NCBI GenBank assembly: GCA_026119855.1
Contig: JAOWBW010000164.1
Location: forward strand, 620,001 to 684,000
Direction of reading: 5' to 3'
DNA: 64,000 nucleotides
Source of the DNA: Campanula takesimana
Taxonomy: Eukaryota > Streptophyta > Magnoliopsida > Asterales > Campanulaceae
This document shows positions 42,059 through 53,317 of the stretch, in pieces (the first letter of the stretch is position 1; each line of letters starts with the position of its first letter). The position numbers and the translations under genes are program-made. The notes beneath the pieces are model-generated. The model was not told the origin of the DNA, did not search any database, and worked only from the letters and a program-made list of their open reading frames with translations.

Positions 42059-44640
42059 GGTCCGTGTTTGATTCTCGAGGGAAGTTTGTTCCATTTCCCG
42101 CGGGTATCTTACACCTGGTCTAACACGTTTTTTGTCAGATTTTTTCCTTGTACGATCAGGACTTGAACTCCCTATCCTATATAACAGCCATCTGCGCAGA
42201 TAGACGAGTCAGACATCAGTTTTTCTTTCTTTTGCTCTAGATTTTGATTCATCCACGCTTTTCTGATGGATAGACACCCTATGATTTCTGCAGAGAAGCA
42301 GCGCTACTTTGCGAAGAGCTTGAAGATCTGGGTTAGGAAGCTCTCCAAGGCTACTCGTGTGTCCTTTAATAGGAAATTAGGGATCAAGTGCCTCTGGTCC
42401 CTATAAGAGCTTGAAGATCTGGGTTAGGAAGCTCTCCAAGGCTACTCGTGTGTCCTTTAATAGGAGATTAGGGATCAAGTGCCTCTGGTCCGTGATTGAT
42501 TCTCGAGGGAACTTTGTTCCATTTCCGGCGGGTATCTTACACCTGGTCTGACACGTTTTTTGTCAGATTTTTTCCTTGTACGATCAGGACTTGAACTCCC
42601 TATCCTATATAACAGCAGTCTGCGCAGATAGACGAGGCAGACATCGGTTTTTCTGTCTTTTGCTCTATATTTTGATTCCTCCACGCTTTTCTGATGGATA
42701 GACACCCTATGATTTCTACAGAGAAGCAGCGCTACTTTGTGAAGAGCTTGAAGATCTGGGTTAGGAAGCTCTCCAAGGCTACTCGTGTGTCCTTTAATAG
42801 GAGATTAGGGATCAAGTGCCTCTGGTCCCTGTGAAGAGCTTGAAGATCTGGGTTAGGAAGCTCTCCAAGCCTACTCGTGTGTCCTTTAATAGGAGATTAA
42901 GGATCAAGTTCCTCTGGTCCCTGTTTGATTCTCGAGGGAACTTTGTTCCATTTCCCGCGGGTATCTTACACCTGGTTTGACACGTTTTTTGTCAGATTTT
43001 TTCCTTGTACGATCAGGACTTGAACTCCCTATCCTATATAACAGCAGTCTGCGTAGATAGACGAGGCAGACATCAGTTTTTCTTTCTTTTGCTCTAGATT
43101 TTGATTCCTCCACACTTTTCTGATGGATAGACACCCTATGATTTCTGCAGAGAAGCAGCGCTACATTGTGAAGAGCTTGAAGATCTGGGTTAGGAAGCTC
43201 TCCAAGGCTACTCGTGTGTCCTTTAATAGGAGATTAGGGATCAAGTGCCTCTGGTCCCTGTGAAGATCTTGAAGATCTGGGTTAGGAAGCTCTCCAAGGC
43301 TACTCGTGTGTCCTTTAATAGGAGATTAGGGATCAAGTGCCTCTGGTCCGTGTTTGATTCTCGAGGGAATTTTATTCCATTTCCCGCGGGTATCTTACAC
43401 CTGGTTTGACACGTTTTTTGTCAGATTTTTTCCTTGTACGATCAGGACTTGAACTCCCTATCCTATATAACAGCAGTCTGCGCAGATAAACGAGGCAGAC
43501 ATCGGTTTTTCTTTCTTTTGCTCTATATTTTGATTCCTCCACGCTTTTCTGATGGATAGACACCCTATGATTTCTACAGAGAAGCAGCGCTACTTTGTGA
43601 AGAGCTTGAAGATCTGGGTTAGGAAGCTCTCCAAGGCTACTCGTGTGTCCTTTAATAGGAGATTAGGGATCAAGTGCCTCTGGTCCCTGTGAAGAGTTTG
43701 AAGATCTGGGTTAGGAAGCTCTCCAAGCCTACTCGTGTGTCCTTTAATAGGAGATTAAGGATCAAGTTCCTCTGGTCCGTGTTTGATTCTCGAGGGAACT
43801 TTGTTCCATTTCCCGCGGGTATCTTACACCTGGTCTGACACGTTTTTTGTCAGATTTTTTCCTTGTACGATCAGGACTTGAACTCCCTATCCTATATAAC
43901 AGCAGTCTGCGCAGATAGACGAGGCAGACATCAGTTTTTCTTTCTTTTGCTCTAGATTTTGATTCCTCCACGCTTTTCTGATGGATAGACACCCTATGAT
44001 TTCTGCAGAGAAGCAGCGCTACATTGTGAAGAGCTTGAAGATCTGGGTTAGGAAGCTCTCCAAGGCTACTCGTGTGTCCTTTAATAGGAGATTAGGGATC
44101 AAGTGCCTCTGGTCCCTGTGAAGAGCTTGAAGATCTGGGTTAGGAAGCTCTCCAAGGCTACTCGTGTGTCCTTTAATAGGAGATTAGGGATCAAGTGCCT
44201 CTGGTCCCTGTGAAGAGCTTGAAGATCTGGGTTAGGAAGCTCTCCAAGGCTACTCGTGTGTCCTTTAATAGGAGATTAGGGATCAAGTGCCTCTGGTCCG
44301 TGTTTGATTCTCGAGGGAATTTTGTTCCATTTCCCGCGGGTATCTTACACCTGGTCTGACACGTTTTTTGTCAGATTTTTTCCTTGTACGATCAGGACTT
44401 AAACTCCCTATCCTATATAACAGCAGTCTGCGCAGATAGACGAGGCAGACATTAGTTTTTCTTTCTTTTGCTCTAGATTTTGATTCCTCCACGCTTTTCT
44501 GATGGATAGACACCCTATGATTTCTGCAGAGAAGTAGCGCTACTTTGTGAAGAGCTTGAAGATCTGGGTTAGGAAGCTCTCCAAGGCTACTCGTGTGTCC
44601 TTTAATAGGGTATTAGGGATCAAGTGCCTCTGGTCCCTGT
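42059..44640 (+). repeat. 429-bp tandem array carrying a promoter and gene start
   Basis: Units start GTCCGTGTTTGATTC at 42060, 42488, 42917, 43346, 43775 and 44296: four steps of 428-429 bp and one of 521. Each has a TATATAA box, a CT-rich leader, ATGGATAGACACCC and about 45 codons, followed by one or more 92-bp duplications of the last coding part. The units end in stops. The last one runs into the body of the gene at 44640. Element A inserted at the left end of the first visible unit. The minus-strand frames of 76 codons here are repeat shadows. Confidence 0.88.
44414..44420 (+). promoter_or_regulatory. TATA box of the DUF7745-like gene (last array unit)
   Basis: TATATAA about 85 bp before the ATG at 44502. 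Every upstream array unit has the same box. Confidence 0.6.
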
Positions 44641-45734
44641 TTAGAGTTAAGTCTGATGAGAATATGATTCGTGCTGCTGCCAAGTTTTGGGACACTGAGA
44701 ATCATGTCTTCAACTTCTCTTATAATGAAATCACCCCAACGTATGAAGACTTTGCGGTTCTTTGTGGTGCGAGAGTGACGGATAGGGTAGCCATGCCGCA
44801 GTACCAAGTGCCTTCAGATCTTCGGGTCTCCCAAATGCTAAGAATTTCTGTTAAAGAGGCTAGGGACTTGCTCTTGGACGATGATGTCGATATCTGTGGG
44901 CTTCCCATTAGATTCATCAATAGCACAGTGGAATCTGACATGGCTTTAGATTGCCTAGCACTTTTTCTATTTGCCTCGATATTATTTCCACTTTATGTAG
45001 GAGTGGCTACGATGGGTTGTCTTGACATAGTAGACCAGGCTTGAGCACATCGCAGTATTATCCCTTGTCTGCTTGGGGAGACTTTGCATGGTATTGGGGA
45101 GTTGGCCTCGGGAGCTCTGAAGATGACCAGAGGGAGTACCTGACTACTAACCTTGTGGCTGCTGGAGAGATTACAAATTTTGGAGGAACCTGTTGGACCA
45201 GTGTCACCTTGGGTTTGTCAGAGTAGGCGAGTAAGGCAGCCATTTGTAGGGATGACTATGCCTACATGGGTGACATATCTGGCGCAGATGGGTATGGATC
45301 AGATCAAGTGGATAGTACCTCATTAGGGAATTATTAGAGCACGGTGAACTCAGAGCGATCTTTGCATGATTCGGGTTCCTGCCTTTGATGAGACCATTTA
45401 TTACTATACAGTGCAGGTGTGCCGTCAGTACGGGATGCCTCAGATCATACCTTCTTTATGGGATGAGACTTGCAGCAGGGTTAATGCCAGGATACTTACT
45501 ATGAACACCGGGGTTGCAGTGATTTTGGAGCGGTATTGGTCTTATGCTCTCATGCCCAGCACTCTCTGTATATAGCGACCTCATGACATACTTCTGTCTC
45601 GAGAATACTTGGACTGGTACCAGGCGACTTTGAGGGACATGAGACAGACTCTGAGACAACTAAGACGCAGGGTAGTGATCCCTTATATCTTTAGTAGACG
45701 CTTAAGGAGGAGGAGACTCTACAACGTGAGGTGA
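44502..45734 (+). pseudogene. DUF7745-like retrotransposon-associated gene, broken
   Basis: Begins MDRHPMISAEK, then a TAG at 44535-44537 where the array units have CAG. The frame continues with FKSLKIW-like sequence, IRAAAKFWDTENHVFNF, EITPTYEDFAVLCG and, further on, PCLLGETLHGIGE, MIRVPAFDETIYYYTVQVCRQYG and an Arg-rich end YNVR stopping at TGA 45732-45734. This matches the DUF7745 type of protein common in plant retrotransposon-rich DNA, related in layout to plant mobile domains. Stops near 45043 and 45336 and frame changes break it. The protein's function is unknown. The gene ends 5 bp before LTR F. Confidence 0.6.
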
Positions 45735-45738
45735 AGGC

Positions 45739-46860
45739 TGTGAATACGTGTGTTTGAAATTGAGATATTCATAGAAACATAAAACTATGAGAGTCGCCAC
45801 GCCGTTTTAATTATAGCCAAAACATTGAAAAAAGCAATTATTTACAAGTAAATGGGTTCGGGGGTCAAATTACAACAAGAGAAGAATATTAAGCATTATC
45901 ACTCCTATTTCCCAAATGATCGGTATTTCTATCATGATGTGGTGTATGTTGTGTGCGGTGTTTAGAGACCGAATCCGAATATTGCCTACATTCCTCTCAA
46001 TGTGAGATGCTCAGGTCAGCGTAGTTTGAGAAGAATTTAGAATAGGCAAAAGAATCGGGATCATACATAATGAGGGGAAAATTACCTAAAGATTAGGGTT
46101 TAGAAGTAGTTCATAGATCGTGTTCGGGTTGATGAACCCTAGATCATCATCGGCTATGAAATAACATGTTAACATGAAGATCGCAACCCTAAATATAGCA
46201 TAAATAAGGTTTTAATCTATGAACATGAAGAACAAGCAAAGAACATATTATGAACATATGAATACTATGATGAACATATGAATAAACATGCAACGAACAT
46301 TAATATTACAAATCTAAACTAAGAACATGGCAAGAACATGAAGAAAAAATTAGAAAACTTACCTATGTTGGCAAGAAATAAACCTTGATCTTCTTGGGAT
46401 TCTTGAGGGTGTTCTTGAATGCTTGAAATGCTTAATTAGAGAGCAAATTCGTCACTTAGGGAGCTTGAGATTGATCAAAATTCGTACCTAAAGCTCTCCA
46501 AAATCGGGACCCTAAACCAAGAGGTAAGAAGGCCTTTATATAGTAAACTGAGGGGGAGATCTGACGTTCCAGATTGATTGAGGCGAAAGTGGCCACGTGG
46601 CTAAGATGGAAGATTGGGCAGATGTGGACGCGTGGCCAAGGTTGAGCCGGACGCGTGGCCATCATCCCAGGATGACGTGATTTTCAAGCTAGGGTATTTG
46701 GTTTATGGAAACCCTATTTTGGCCATTTTTAAGATGTTCTAGAATAATGAGATGTATTTTAGGAATCCGGGACATGTCTTTGCGAGGTTTATAATTCCTA
46801 TAAAGTCTTTGTATATTTGGGAAAGCCCTAATAAACTCATTTTCAGATCGGGTACTAACA
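45739..46860 (-). repeat. LTR F (3' LTR of element F)
   Basis: Starts TGTGAATACG (45739; 45741 is an alternative), ends GGTACTAACA. It shares the GAGTCGCCAC and GGGTTCGGGGGT landmarks with LTRs A-C at similar distances but is otherwise diverged. The next bases, AGCCCTTCGGCGACGC, match the 3' internal end of the other elements. It contains a CTACG module (45982-46029). Confidence 0.7.
46532..46680 (-). promoter_or_regulatory. Promoter region of LTR F: TATA box and three GC motifs
   Basis: Minus-strand TATATAAAGGCC at 46532-46544. Upstream lie GGCCACGTGG (46591-46600, a perfect G-box CACGTG) and two GGACGCGTGGCC (46626-46637, 46649-46660), then TGACGTGA (complementary TCACGTCA, 46671-46680). 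G-box and TGACG cores are known bZIP/bHLH sites. The count and spacing of the three GC motifs mirror the clusters in LTRs A-C. Confidence 0.6.
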
Positions 46861-46974
46861 ATAGCCCTTCGGCGACGCTTCTTGCAAGGCAATGGGGGGT
46901 CGACGATAAAAGAAGGATCCTCTGAAACATGAGTTTCAAAACAGATGAAGGGTGATGGGATGGCTGAACCTAGG

Positions 46975-47292
46975 CATGCGACCTATGTATCCGCGGGGGA
47001 ATAAAGCCAAACGTAGTTCAAATCTATTGGGGAAATTGTAAATGATTGTCCTCTGGTGGGGACGAACGCCTTCCACCGGGGATAACTTCGAGTTGTGAGG
47101 GAAACATCTGCTGGGGATGAGAAATGACCACGTCGGTCGGGTGGCTGAACCTTTTCAGGCTTCCTACATATCCTTGGAGGAATCAAGCCGGTCGTAGTTC
47201 GGAGGGGATAGGAAATGACTAAGGCGGTCGGGTGGCTGAACCTTTTCAGGCTTCCTACGTATCCTCGGAGGAATCAAACCGGCCGTAGTTCA
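46975..47292 (-). other. Three CTACG nested-hairpin modules in tandem
   Basis: Copies at 46975-47020, 47158-47200 and 47248-47292, each with CCTA(C/T)(G/A)TATCC, an inner stem (UCCU/AGGA in two of them) and CGTAGTTC. The last two share GTGGCTGAACCTTTTCAGG upstream, so they arose by duplication. Confidence 0.6.
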
Positions 47293-47326
47293 GAGATACT
47301 GGGGAAAGAAAGGAAAAAAGAAACGA

Positions 47327-47640
47327 GACATCAGACTCCTACTGGGATAACAATCCTACAGATACTATCCTGTATGAAGACTGAACATTCGTAAAGGAAA
47401 CAAGACATCAGGCTCCTGCTAGGGATAATAATCATACGGATACTATCCTGTATGATGACTGAACATTCGTAAAGGAAATGAGACATCAGACTTTTGCTAG
47501 GGATAACAATCCTACGGATACAATCCTGTATGAAGACTGAACATTCGTAAAGGAAACGAGACATCAGGCTTCTGCTGGGGATAACAATCCTACGGATACT
47601 ATCCTGTATGAAGACTGAACATTCGTCAAGCAATAAAGTC
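47327..47640. repeat. 78-bp tandem repeat, four copies
   Basis: GAACATTCGTA recurs at 47383, 47461, 47539 and 47617, exactly 78 bp apart. Non-coding; a multiple of three, hence an open minus-strand frame. Confidence 0.9.
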
Positions 47641-47689
47641 GTTGTTCGGACTCTATTGGGGAAAGGAAGTAAGGACAACGATGGTACGA

Positions 47690-48060
47690 GACATATAGAC
47701 GGTGGGGTCTAAATAATCCCAAGATGGTAAAATGGTAATAGCCGGAGCTTACGCGATATAGAGGTAGACGGGCCTCTGTGAATCGCAATTTATAAAATAA
47801 CAAGCGCTGGATCTTACGCAATGTAGAAACAAACGAGCTTCTCTCAACCGCGATAGATCTAGAACACACATGATATAATGGTAGACGGGCCTCTGTGAAT
47901 CATGATGATAAATGCTGGATCTTACGCAATGTAGAAACAAACGAGCTTCTCTCAACCGCGACAGATCTAGAACACACATGATATAGAGGTAGACGGGCCT
48001 CTGTGAATCATGATAGTCCTAAGCAAGTGTTCGGGGCGCACACAATATAGAAACGTCGTT
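47690..48060. repeat. 108-117 bp tandem repeat, about three copies
   Basis: GTAGACGGGCCTCTGTGAATC recurs at 47764, 47881 and 47989, alternating with AAACAAACGAGCTTCTCTC. Confidence 0.85.
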
Positions 48061-48245
48061 CCTGTGAATTGCGGCAAGAATTTTAAGAGAGATAGAAATT
48101 TTTAGAGGCTTTCTGGACCCAAAGGTTATGAATTTCGGTTAAAATAGGTTAAGGATACCTAAATTGAACAAACAAGAAATAAATTAGGGGTAAAATGGAA
48201 AATATGCATGTAGAGGCAAAGATGATAGATTGTTATGAAGTCGCA

Positions 48246-48430
48246 AACAGGATGAACTCTCAGGGAGTCACAAAGATGATAGACTCTCGGGGAGTCACAA
48301 AAGGGATGAGCGCTCGGGGAGTCACAAAACGGATGAGCTCTCGGGGAGTCACAAAGGTGACAGACTCTTGGGGAGTCACAAAGTTAATAGACTCTCGGGG
48401 AGTCATAAAGGTAAAGGAGTCTTTGGTGAG
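48246..48430. repeat. 27-bp tandem repeat, about seven copies
   Basis: Units of the form TCTCGGGGAGTCACAAA plus ten variable bases. Nine codons per unit keep a frame open without any sign of a protein. Confidence 0.9.
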
Positions 48431-48479
48431 TAAAGGACGACCATGGAAAGAGTAGTGTTTAGGATCCACTTACCCTAAA

Positions 48480-50692
48480 TTAGGAGGGAGTACATAATAT
48501 GAGGCTACGGGCCATTGAGATGAAGGCATTAGGTAAGGGATATTTTGCTTGGTTTCTTAGGGTAGGAGCTAAGGCTTTTAAGGAAATGGGATAAGAAATA
48601 TGGTAACCTTTTAGTCTTGAGACAAGGCTGCAAAAGATGTTATGGTTGCTTAGGCTTGGGATTATGTCTTGGAGATAATGCGGGTTTCCTAGGCTTACAG
48701 GCTAGGGATTGGAGTTCATTAAGCATGAGGAGAGTATTGTATCCTAGGCTTAGTGCTAGGGCTTGGAGAGGTTGAGGTTTAGGAATTTCCTAGATGCTAG
48801 GGTTTTGAACAAGGATTTGGAAAGAATATTGTATTCTAAGCATGAGGCCATGGTTTAGAGAAACTGGCGCGAAGGGCCAAGACTTTCCTAGGTTTGGAAC
48901 TAGGGTTTAGAAATATCCTAGGCTTCGAGGCTAGGGCTTGGAGTTAGAAAGGTTGTGTCGTCATAGGATTAAGACTAGGGATTGTTGGGAAGAGTGTAGC
49001 TTGCTAGGTTCATGCTTAGGGATTTTATTTTGTTGAAGGTTCACTAAGATTGATGCTAGGGTTCACCATTTTCTGGGATTGGTGACTATGGCTTGGAAAT
49101 GAACGTTCCAACCTAAGCTTTAGGCTAGGGTTTAAGACTAGGGATTGTAAGCTTGCTATATTATAAGACTAAGGTGTAGGAATTTCCTAGGTCTAGGACT
49201 AGGGTTTGAAGGGAATATTAGATCCTAGGCTCGATGCTAGAGTTTAGAGAGGATGATGCAATCTTCCTAGGCTTGAGGCCAAGGTTTATAGAGAACACGA
49301 CTTTCTAGGCTTGAGGCTAGGGTTTGGAGTAAGTGTGACCACCTAGGATTGAGACTAGGGTTTGGAGCGAATGCGGCTTCCTAGGATTGAGGCTAGGGTT
49401 TGGAGAGGATGCGACTACCTAGGCTTGAGGCTAGGGTTTAGAGCGAATGCGACTTCCTAGGCTTGAGGCTAGGGTTTAAAGAGAATGCGACTACCTTGGC
49501 TTGAGGCTAGGGTTTGGAGTGAATGCGGCTTCCTAGTCTTGAGGCTACGGTTTAGAGAGAGTGCGGCTTCCTAGTCTTGAGGCTAGGGTTTAGAGAGAGC
49601 GGCTTCCTAGGCTTGAGGTTAGGGTTTGGAGCAAGTGTGACTTCCTAGGCTTGAGGCTAGGGTTTGGAGAGAATGCGACTTCCTAGGCTCAAGGCTAGGG
49701 TTTGGAAAGAATTCGACTTCCTAGGCTTGAGGCTAGGGTTTGATTAAGTTTTGGAAAGGGCATTGTATCCTAGGCGTAAGGATAGGGTTCAATAAGACGG
49801 GGAATTGAGATTGTAAATTTCCTAGGTTTTGAGATTAGGGTTTCGGGAATTTGGAAAGGATGTTGTATATGAGGGTTTGGAAATTTCCTAGGCTTTGAGG
49901 CTAGGGTTTGGAGAGGATACGACTTTCTAGGCTTGAGGCTAGGGTTTAGAGAGAATGTGACTTCATAGGCGTGAGGCTAAGGTTTAGAGAGAATGCGACT
50001 ACCTAGGATCAAGGCTAGGGTTTAGGAAGGATGTAGCTAGCTAGGATCAAGGCTAGGGTTTAAGAAGGATGTAACTTCCTAGGCTTTAGGCTAGGGTTTG
50101 GAAGGATGTAACTACCTAGGCTCGGGGCTAGGGTTTTGAGCGAATATGACTACCTAGGCTTGAGGCTAGGGTTTGAAGAGAATGATATGACTACCTAGGC
50201 TTGAGGCTAGGGTTTAGAGGGAATGATATGACTACCTAGGCTTGAGGCTAGGGTTTAGAGAGAATGATATGACTACCTAGGCTTGAGGCTAGGGTTTAGA
50301 GAGAGTGCGACTACCTAGGCTTGAGGCTAGGGTTTGGAGTGAATATGACTACCTAGGCTTGAGGCTAGGGTTTGGAGAGTGTGACTACCTAGGCTTGAGG
50401 CTAGGGTTTGGAGTGAATATGACTACCTATGCTTGAGGCTAGGGTTTGGAGAGAATATGACTTCCTAGGCTTGAGGCTAGGGATTGGAGAGGATATGACT
50501 TCCTAGGCTTGAGGCTAGGGTTTGACGAGGATGCGACTTCCTAGGCATGAGGCTAGGGTTTGGAGTGAATATGACTACCTAGGCTTAAGGCTAGGGTTTA
50601 GAGAAATTGTGACTACCTAGGCTCACGGCTAGGGTTTATAGAAGAAGGACTTCCTAGGCTCACGGCTAGGGTTTGGAGAGGATGTGTGACCA
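48480..50692. repeat. Telo-box-containing minisatellite (about 36-42 bp units)
   Basis: About fifty degenerate units around CTTGAGGCTAGGGTTT and GACTACCTAGG. Each includes TAGGGTTT, the complement of the plant telo box AAACCCTA. Order and homogeneity increase to the right; the left 600 bp are strongly degraded. It is not a telomere array because the heptamer is not itself tandem. No coding. Confidence 0.88.
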
Positions 50693-51067
50693 CAATTGAT
50701 CAAAACATTTATTATTTGGAGGCTACTTGGGTACCCATTAACCAGAATTTATTAATCAATCAACGAGGTCCATTCTCGAGCAATCAAATGAGAATCTTGA
50801 ATAAAACAATTTTCAAATGTCTCACAAGTCTTCTTTTCCACAATATAGGAAGCGCCAAACACTTATTTTCTGTCAAGCAGGGGCTTCCTTCCAATGATAT
50901 ATACACCTTTCATAAGTTGTCCACAGAGTCGATATATGAGAACTCTCTCTCTCTCTCTCTTACTATCCCCAAAATGCCCCTACGTGTTTTCAAACAATTC
51001 TTTTTTCCTTTTTTGAGTCGTATGAATGATTTCAAAAAAAAAAAAAAAAATTGACGCAAAAGAAATG

Positions 51068-51103
51068 CCCGCTAGATTGAAAACCCGAAAGGGCGGTCTA
51101 AGC
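51068..51103 (+). other. GNRA-type hairpin module, reversed copy
   Basis: The plus strand here reads CTAGATTGAAAACCCGAAA then GGGCGGTCTAAG, the reverse orientation of all others, and its GTGCG flank lies on the right. Confidence 0.6.
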
Positions 51104-51589
51104 AGAAAAAAGGGTGCGTCATAAAGGAGGTAGGATACCCCGCCCTGTGCCTTCATCAAATTGGGGCTTCCTTAAGCAAAAAGGATTGACTATGTGGTTT
51201 CTCAGAGAATATCGAGGCTTCGACAAGCACATACTTAGAAGAAGGGCATCCCTCATCATCAAGCTCGACGTAGAATTTCTCAAAGGAGGAAGGGTACCCG
51301 CTCACCAAATTAGAGAATCCCCAACATGAATGGGTCGACTATGTGGTTTCCCAGAGAATACCGAGGCTTCAACAAGGATGTACTTAGAAGAAGGGCACCC
51401 CTCATCATCAAACTCGACACGTGATAAGTTCTTTGAATTGGTTAGAATTGTGATTAATTATAAGGCATCTTTATAAAATCATAACCCTTTCAAAAAGTTC
51501 TCTCCCTGACACATTGTTTATAAACCCGCACCCTCGGTCTCCACAAAATTGCAAAAACATCCTCGGTCCATCTAGGACCAATCTTTGTG

Positions 51590-52560
51590 ATTCTTAAACC
51601 GAATCGGTCCTTTACCCTATCTCCTACACTTTAGGAGTCCTTTAGGCCTAAACCCTCGACTCTTTAGGTCCCAAGCTTACCTGATTCAAAACCTTTAGGT
51701 CCCAAACCTACCCGGTGAGTCTTACCAAGGTTACACCATAACCCCTTAGCACGACCCTCTATAATTTTGTAGAGTGACTCCTGAGGCCTCAAACCGGCTC
51801 TATCCAAAACCTCAAACCTTAAACCGGTCTACCAAAGCCAAATCCTTAGGATGACCCATTAGCTCCCGAACCTACCGGTGCCGAGCCTACCCGATCTCCT
51901 AGATCTCAAACCTACCAACACATACCCATTCTCACCATGTCTAAGCCATGGCTCTCTTATCGTCTTAGGTCCAACCTCTTAGGTCTACCCAGTCTAACCT
52001 GTTGAGCAATCCCTTAGATCCCAAGTCCATTCATGTCCACCAAACACCTACCTTTTAGGTTTCTAGCATATCCGATCCACACCTTAGGTCTCAACTCCTA
52101 AACCCTTTAGATCACAAGACTGTCTACCCTCTAGGTCTACAACCTTAGATCTCTACCCTTAAAACTTTTTAGTTCTCAAGCCTACCTGGTGTCACCCGTT
52201 AGCCTCGAAATACTACCTAGTCTGACCTTCAACCCCTTAGGTCTCTAACCTGCTCAATCCAAGTCGAGTCCAAACCTCAAACCTACGAAATCTATCCTTA
52301 AACTCTTTAGATCTTGAACCTTGCTCCCCCAATGAGTCCAAACCTCGAACTTGCTCAAGCACATAGTATCTCGCACATATCGTGCCATGCCATAGAGATC
52401 TCAAGACCCATCCGGTCAAAACCCGTATCCTTAACACCTTTGGTCTCATCCCAAACCTACCTTCGCAATTGCCAAATGAGCTTGGTCAAGCATATGACCT
52501 CTAAGGCAAACTTAGGTCCTAATCAAACCCAATCATATTAGGTACCTATTGTACTCGAGC
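51590..52560. repeat. Degenerate CTTTAGGTC-type repeat
   Basis: Irregular repetition of CCTTTAGGTCCCAAACCTACC-like phrases. In reverse complement it resembles the GACCTAAGGGGTC repeat at 55250-56057, so it is probably an old inverted relative. No gene was seen. Confidence 0.55.
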
Positions 52561-52717
52561 AAAGTCTTTGAGACTCAATTCCTATCCTAAGCGCCAACGT
52601 GGTCACACATCCTCTCCAAACCCTAGCCGTGAGCCTAAGAAGTCCTTCTTCTCTAAACCTAGCCGTGAGCCTAGGTAGTCACATTCTCTCTAAACCCTAG
52701 CCTCAAGGTGGGTTATG

Positions 52718-53204
52718 AGTGAAGAAAACCAGAAGTTTGAAATATGGTGGAAAGGAGAAGAGAATGATAATTGGCTCAAGGTGGGTTGTGTATATTTTTG
52801 ACCGAACCCGAAGGTTGCCTACGTTCTCCTCAAGGTGAGAAGCTCAGGTCCGCGTAGTTCGAGGGAGGCTCGGCTGATGATGAAGTTGGATTTGAGTTTA
52901 GGGGTGTGAGGTTCAATTGTCACGATAGGTTGCTCTGTTGTAGCTTGTTGCTTTGGATTGCTTCATTTTGGCTCGTTGCGATGGACTGATCCATTGTAGT
53001 TGTCGCAGTGGATTGCTTCATTGTGGCACGTTGCGATGGATTGCTCCGTTATAGTTGTCGTGGGCTGCTGCTGCCGTGTAAATCTTCTTTGCATGGAAAG
53101 AAATAAAAATAGAACATTTGAAGTGAAAAGAAAATACGACTTCTACTTTTCCATGGTGATAGCCCCTTCTATTTTTCTATTTTTTTATTTTATCTCTTTG
53201 TGCA
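52718..53204 (-). other. Non-coding segment with CTACG module (copy 8)
   Basis: The module at 52813-52860 has a TTCTC/GAGAA inner stem and CTCAGGTC core. From 52940 to 53060 an irregular ~45-bp repeat with GTTGCGATGGATTGC. Otherwise nothing recognised. Confidence 0.5.
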
Positions 53205-53217
53205 CACCCTTTTTTTT

Positions 53218-53317
53218 GCCTAGGCCGCCCTTTCGGGTTTTCAACCTAGCAGGCTTCTTTTTTGTGCAATGCTCTAATTTTTGCCTAGGTCCCCTTTTTG
53301 GGTTTCAACCTAGCGAG
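53218..53317 (-). other. Pair of GNRA-type hairpin modules in element F
   Basis: Copies at 53218-53253 (minus strand: stem CUAGGU/GCCUAG with CCC-GAAA-GGG) and 53283-53317 (stem CUAGGU/ACCUAG with CCC-AAAAA-GGG), 65 bp apart, as in element A. Confidence 0.65.

Larger units (their letters stand above)
50572..52717. repeat. Inverted duplication of the minisatellite end around a 1.9-kb segment
   Basis: The last ~115 bp of the array (to ATGTGTGACCAC at 50692) reappear as reverse complement at 52603-52717. Between them: AT-rich DNA, a reversed GNRA module (51068-51103), a 148-bp direct duplication (51186-51270 and 51334-51418, ACTATGTGGTTTC core) and degenerate repeats. Confidence 0.7.

Noticed and set aside
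42475..44513. Five similar minus-strand frames of 63-76 codons
   Set aside because: Shadows of the plus-strand 429-bp array; they cross the promoter and coding part in antisense and have no family match.
48480..50692. Interstitial telomere repeat
   Set aside because: TAGGGTTT occurs once per ~40-bp unit and is not a head-to-tail heptamer array.
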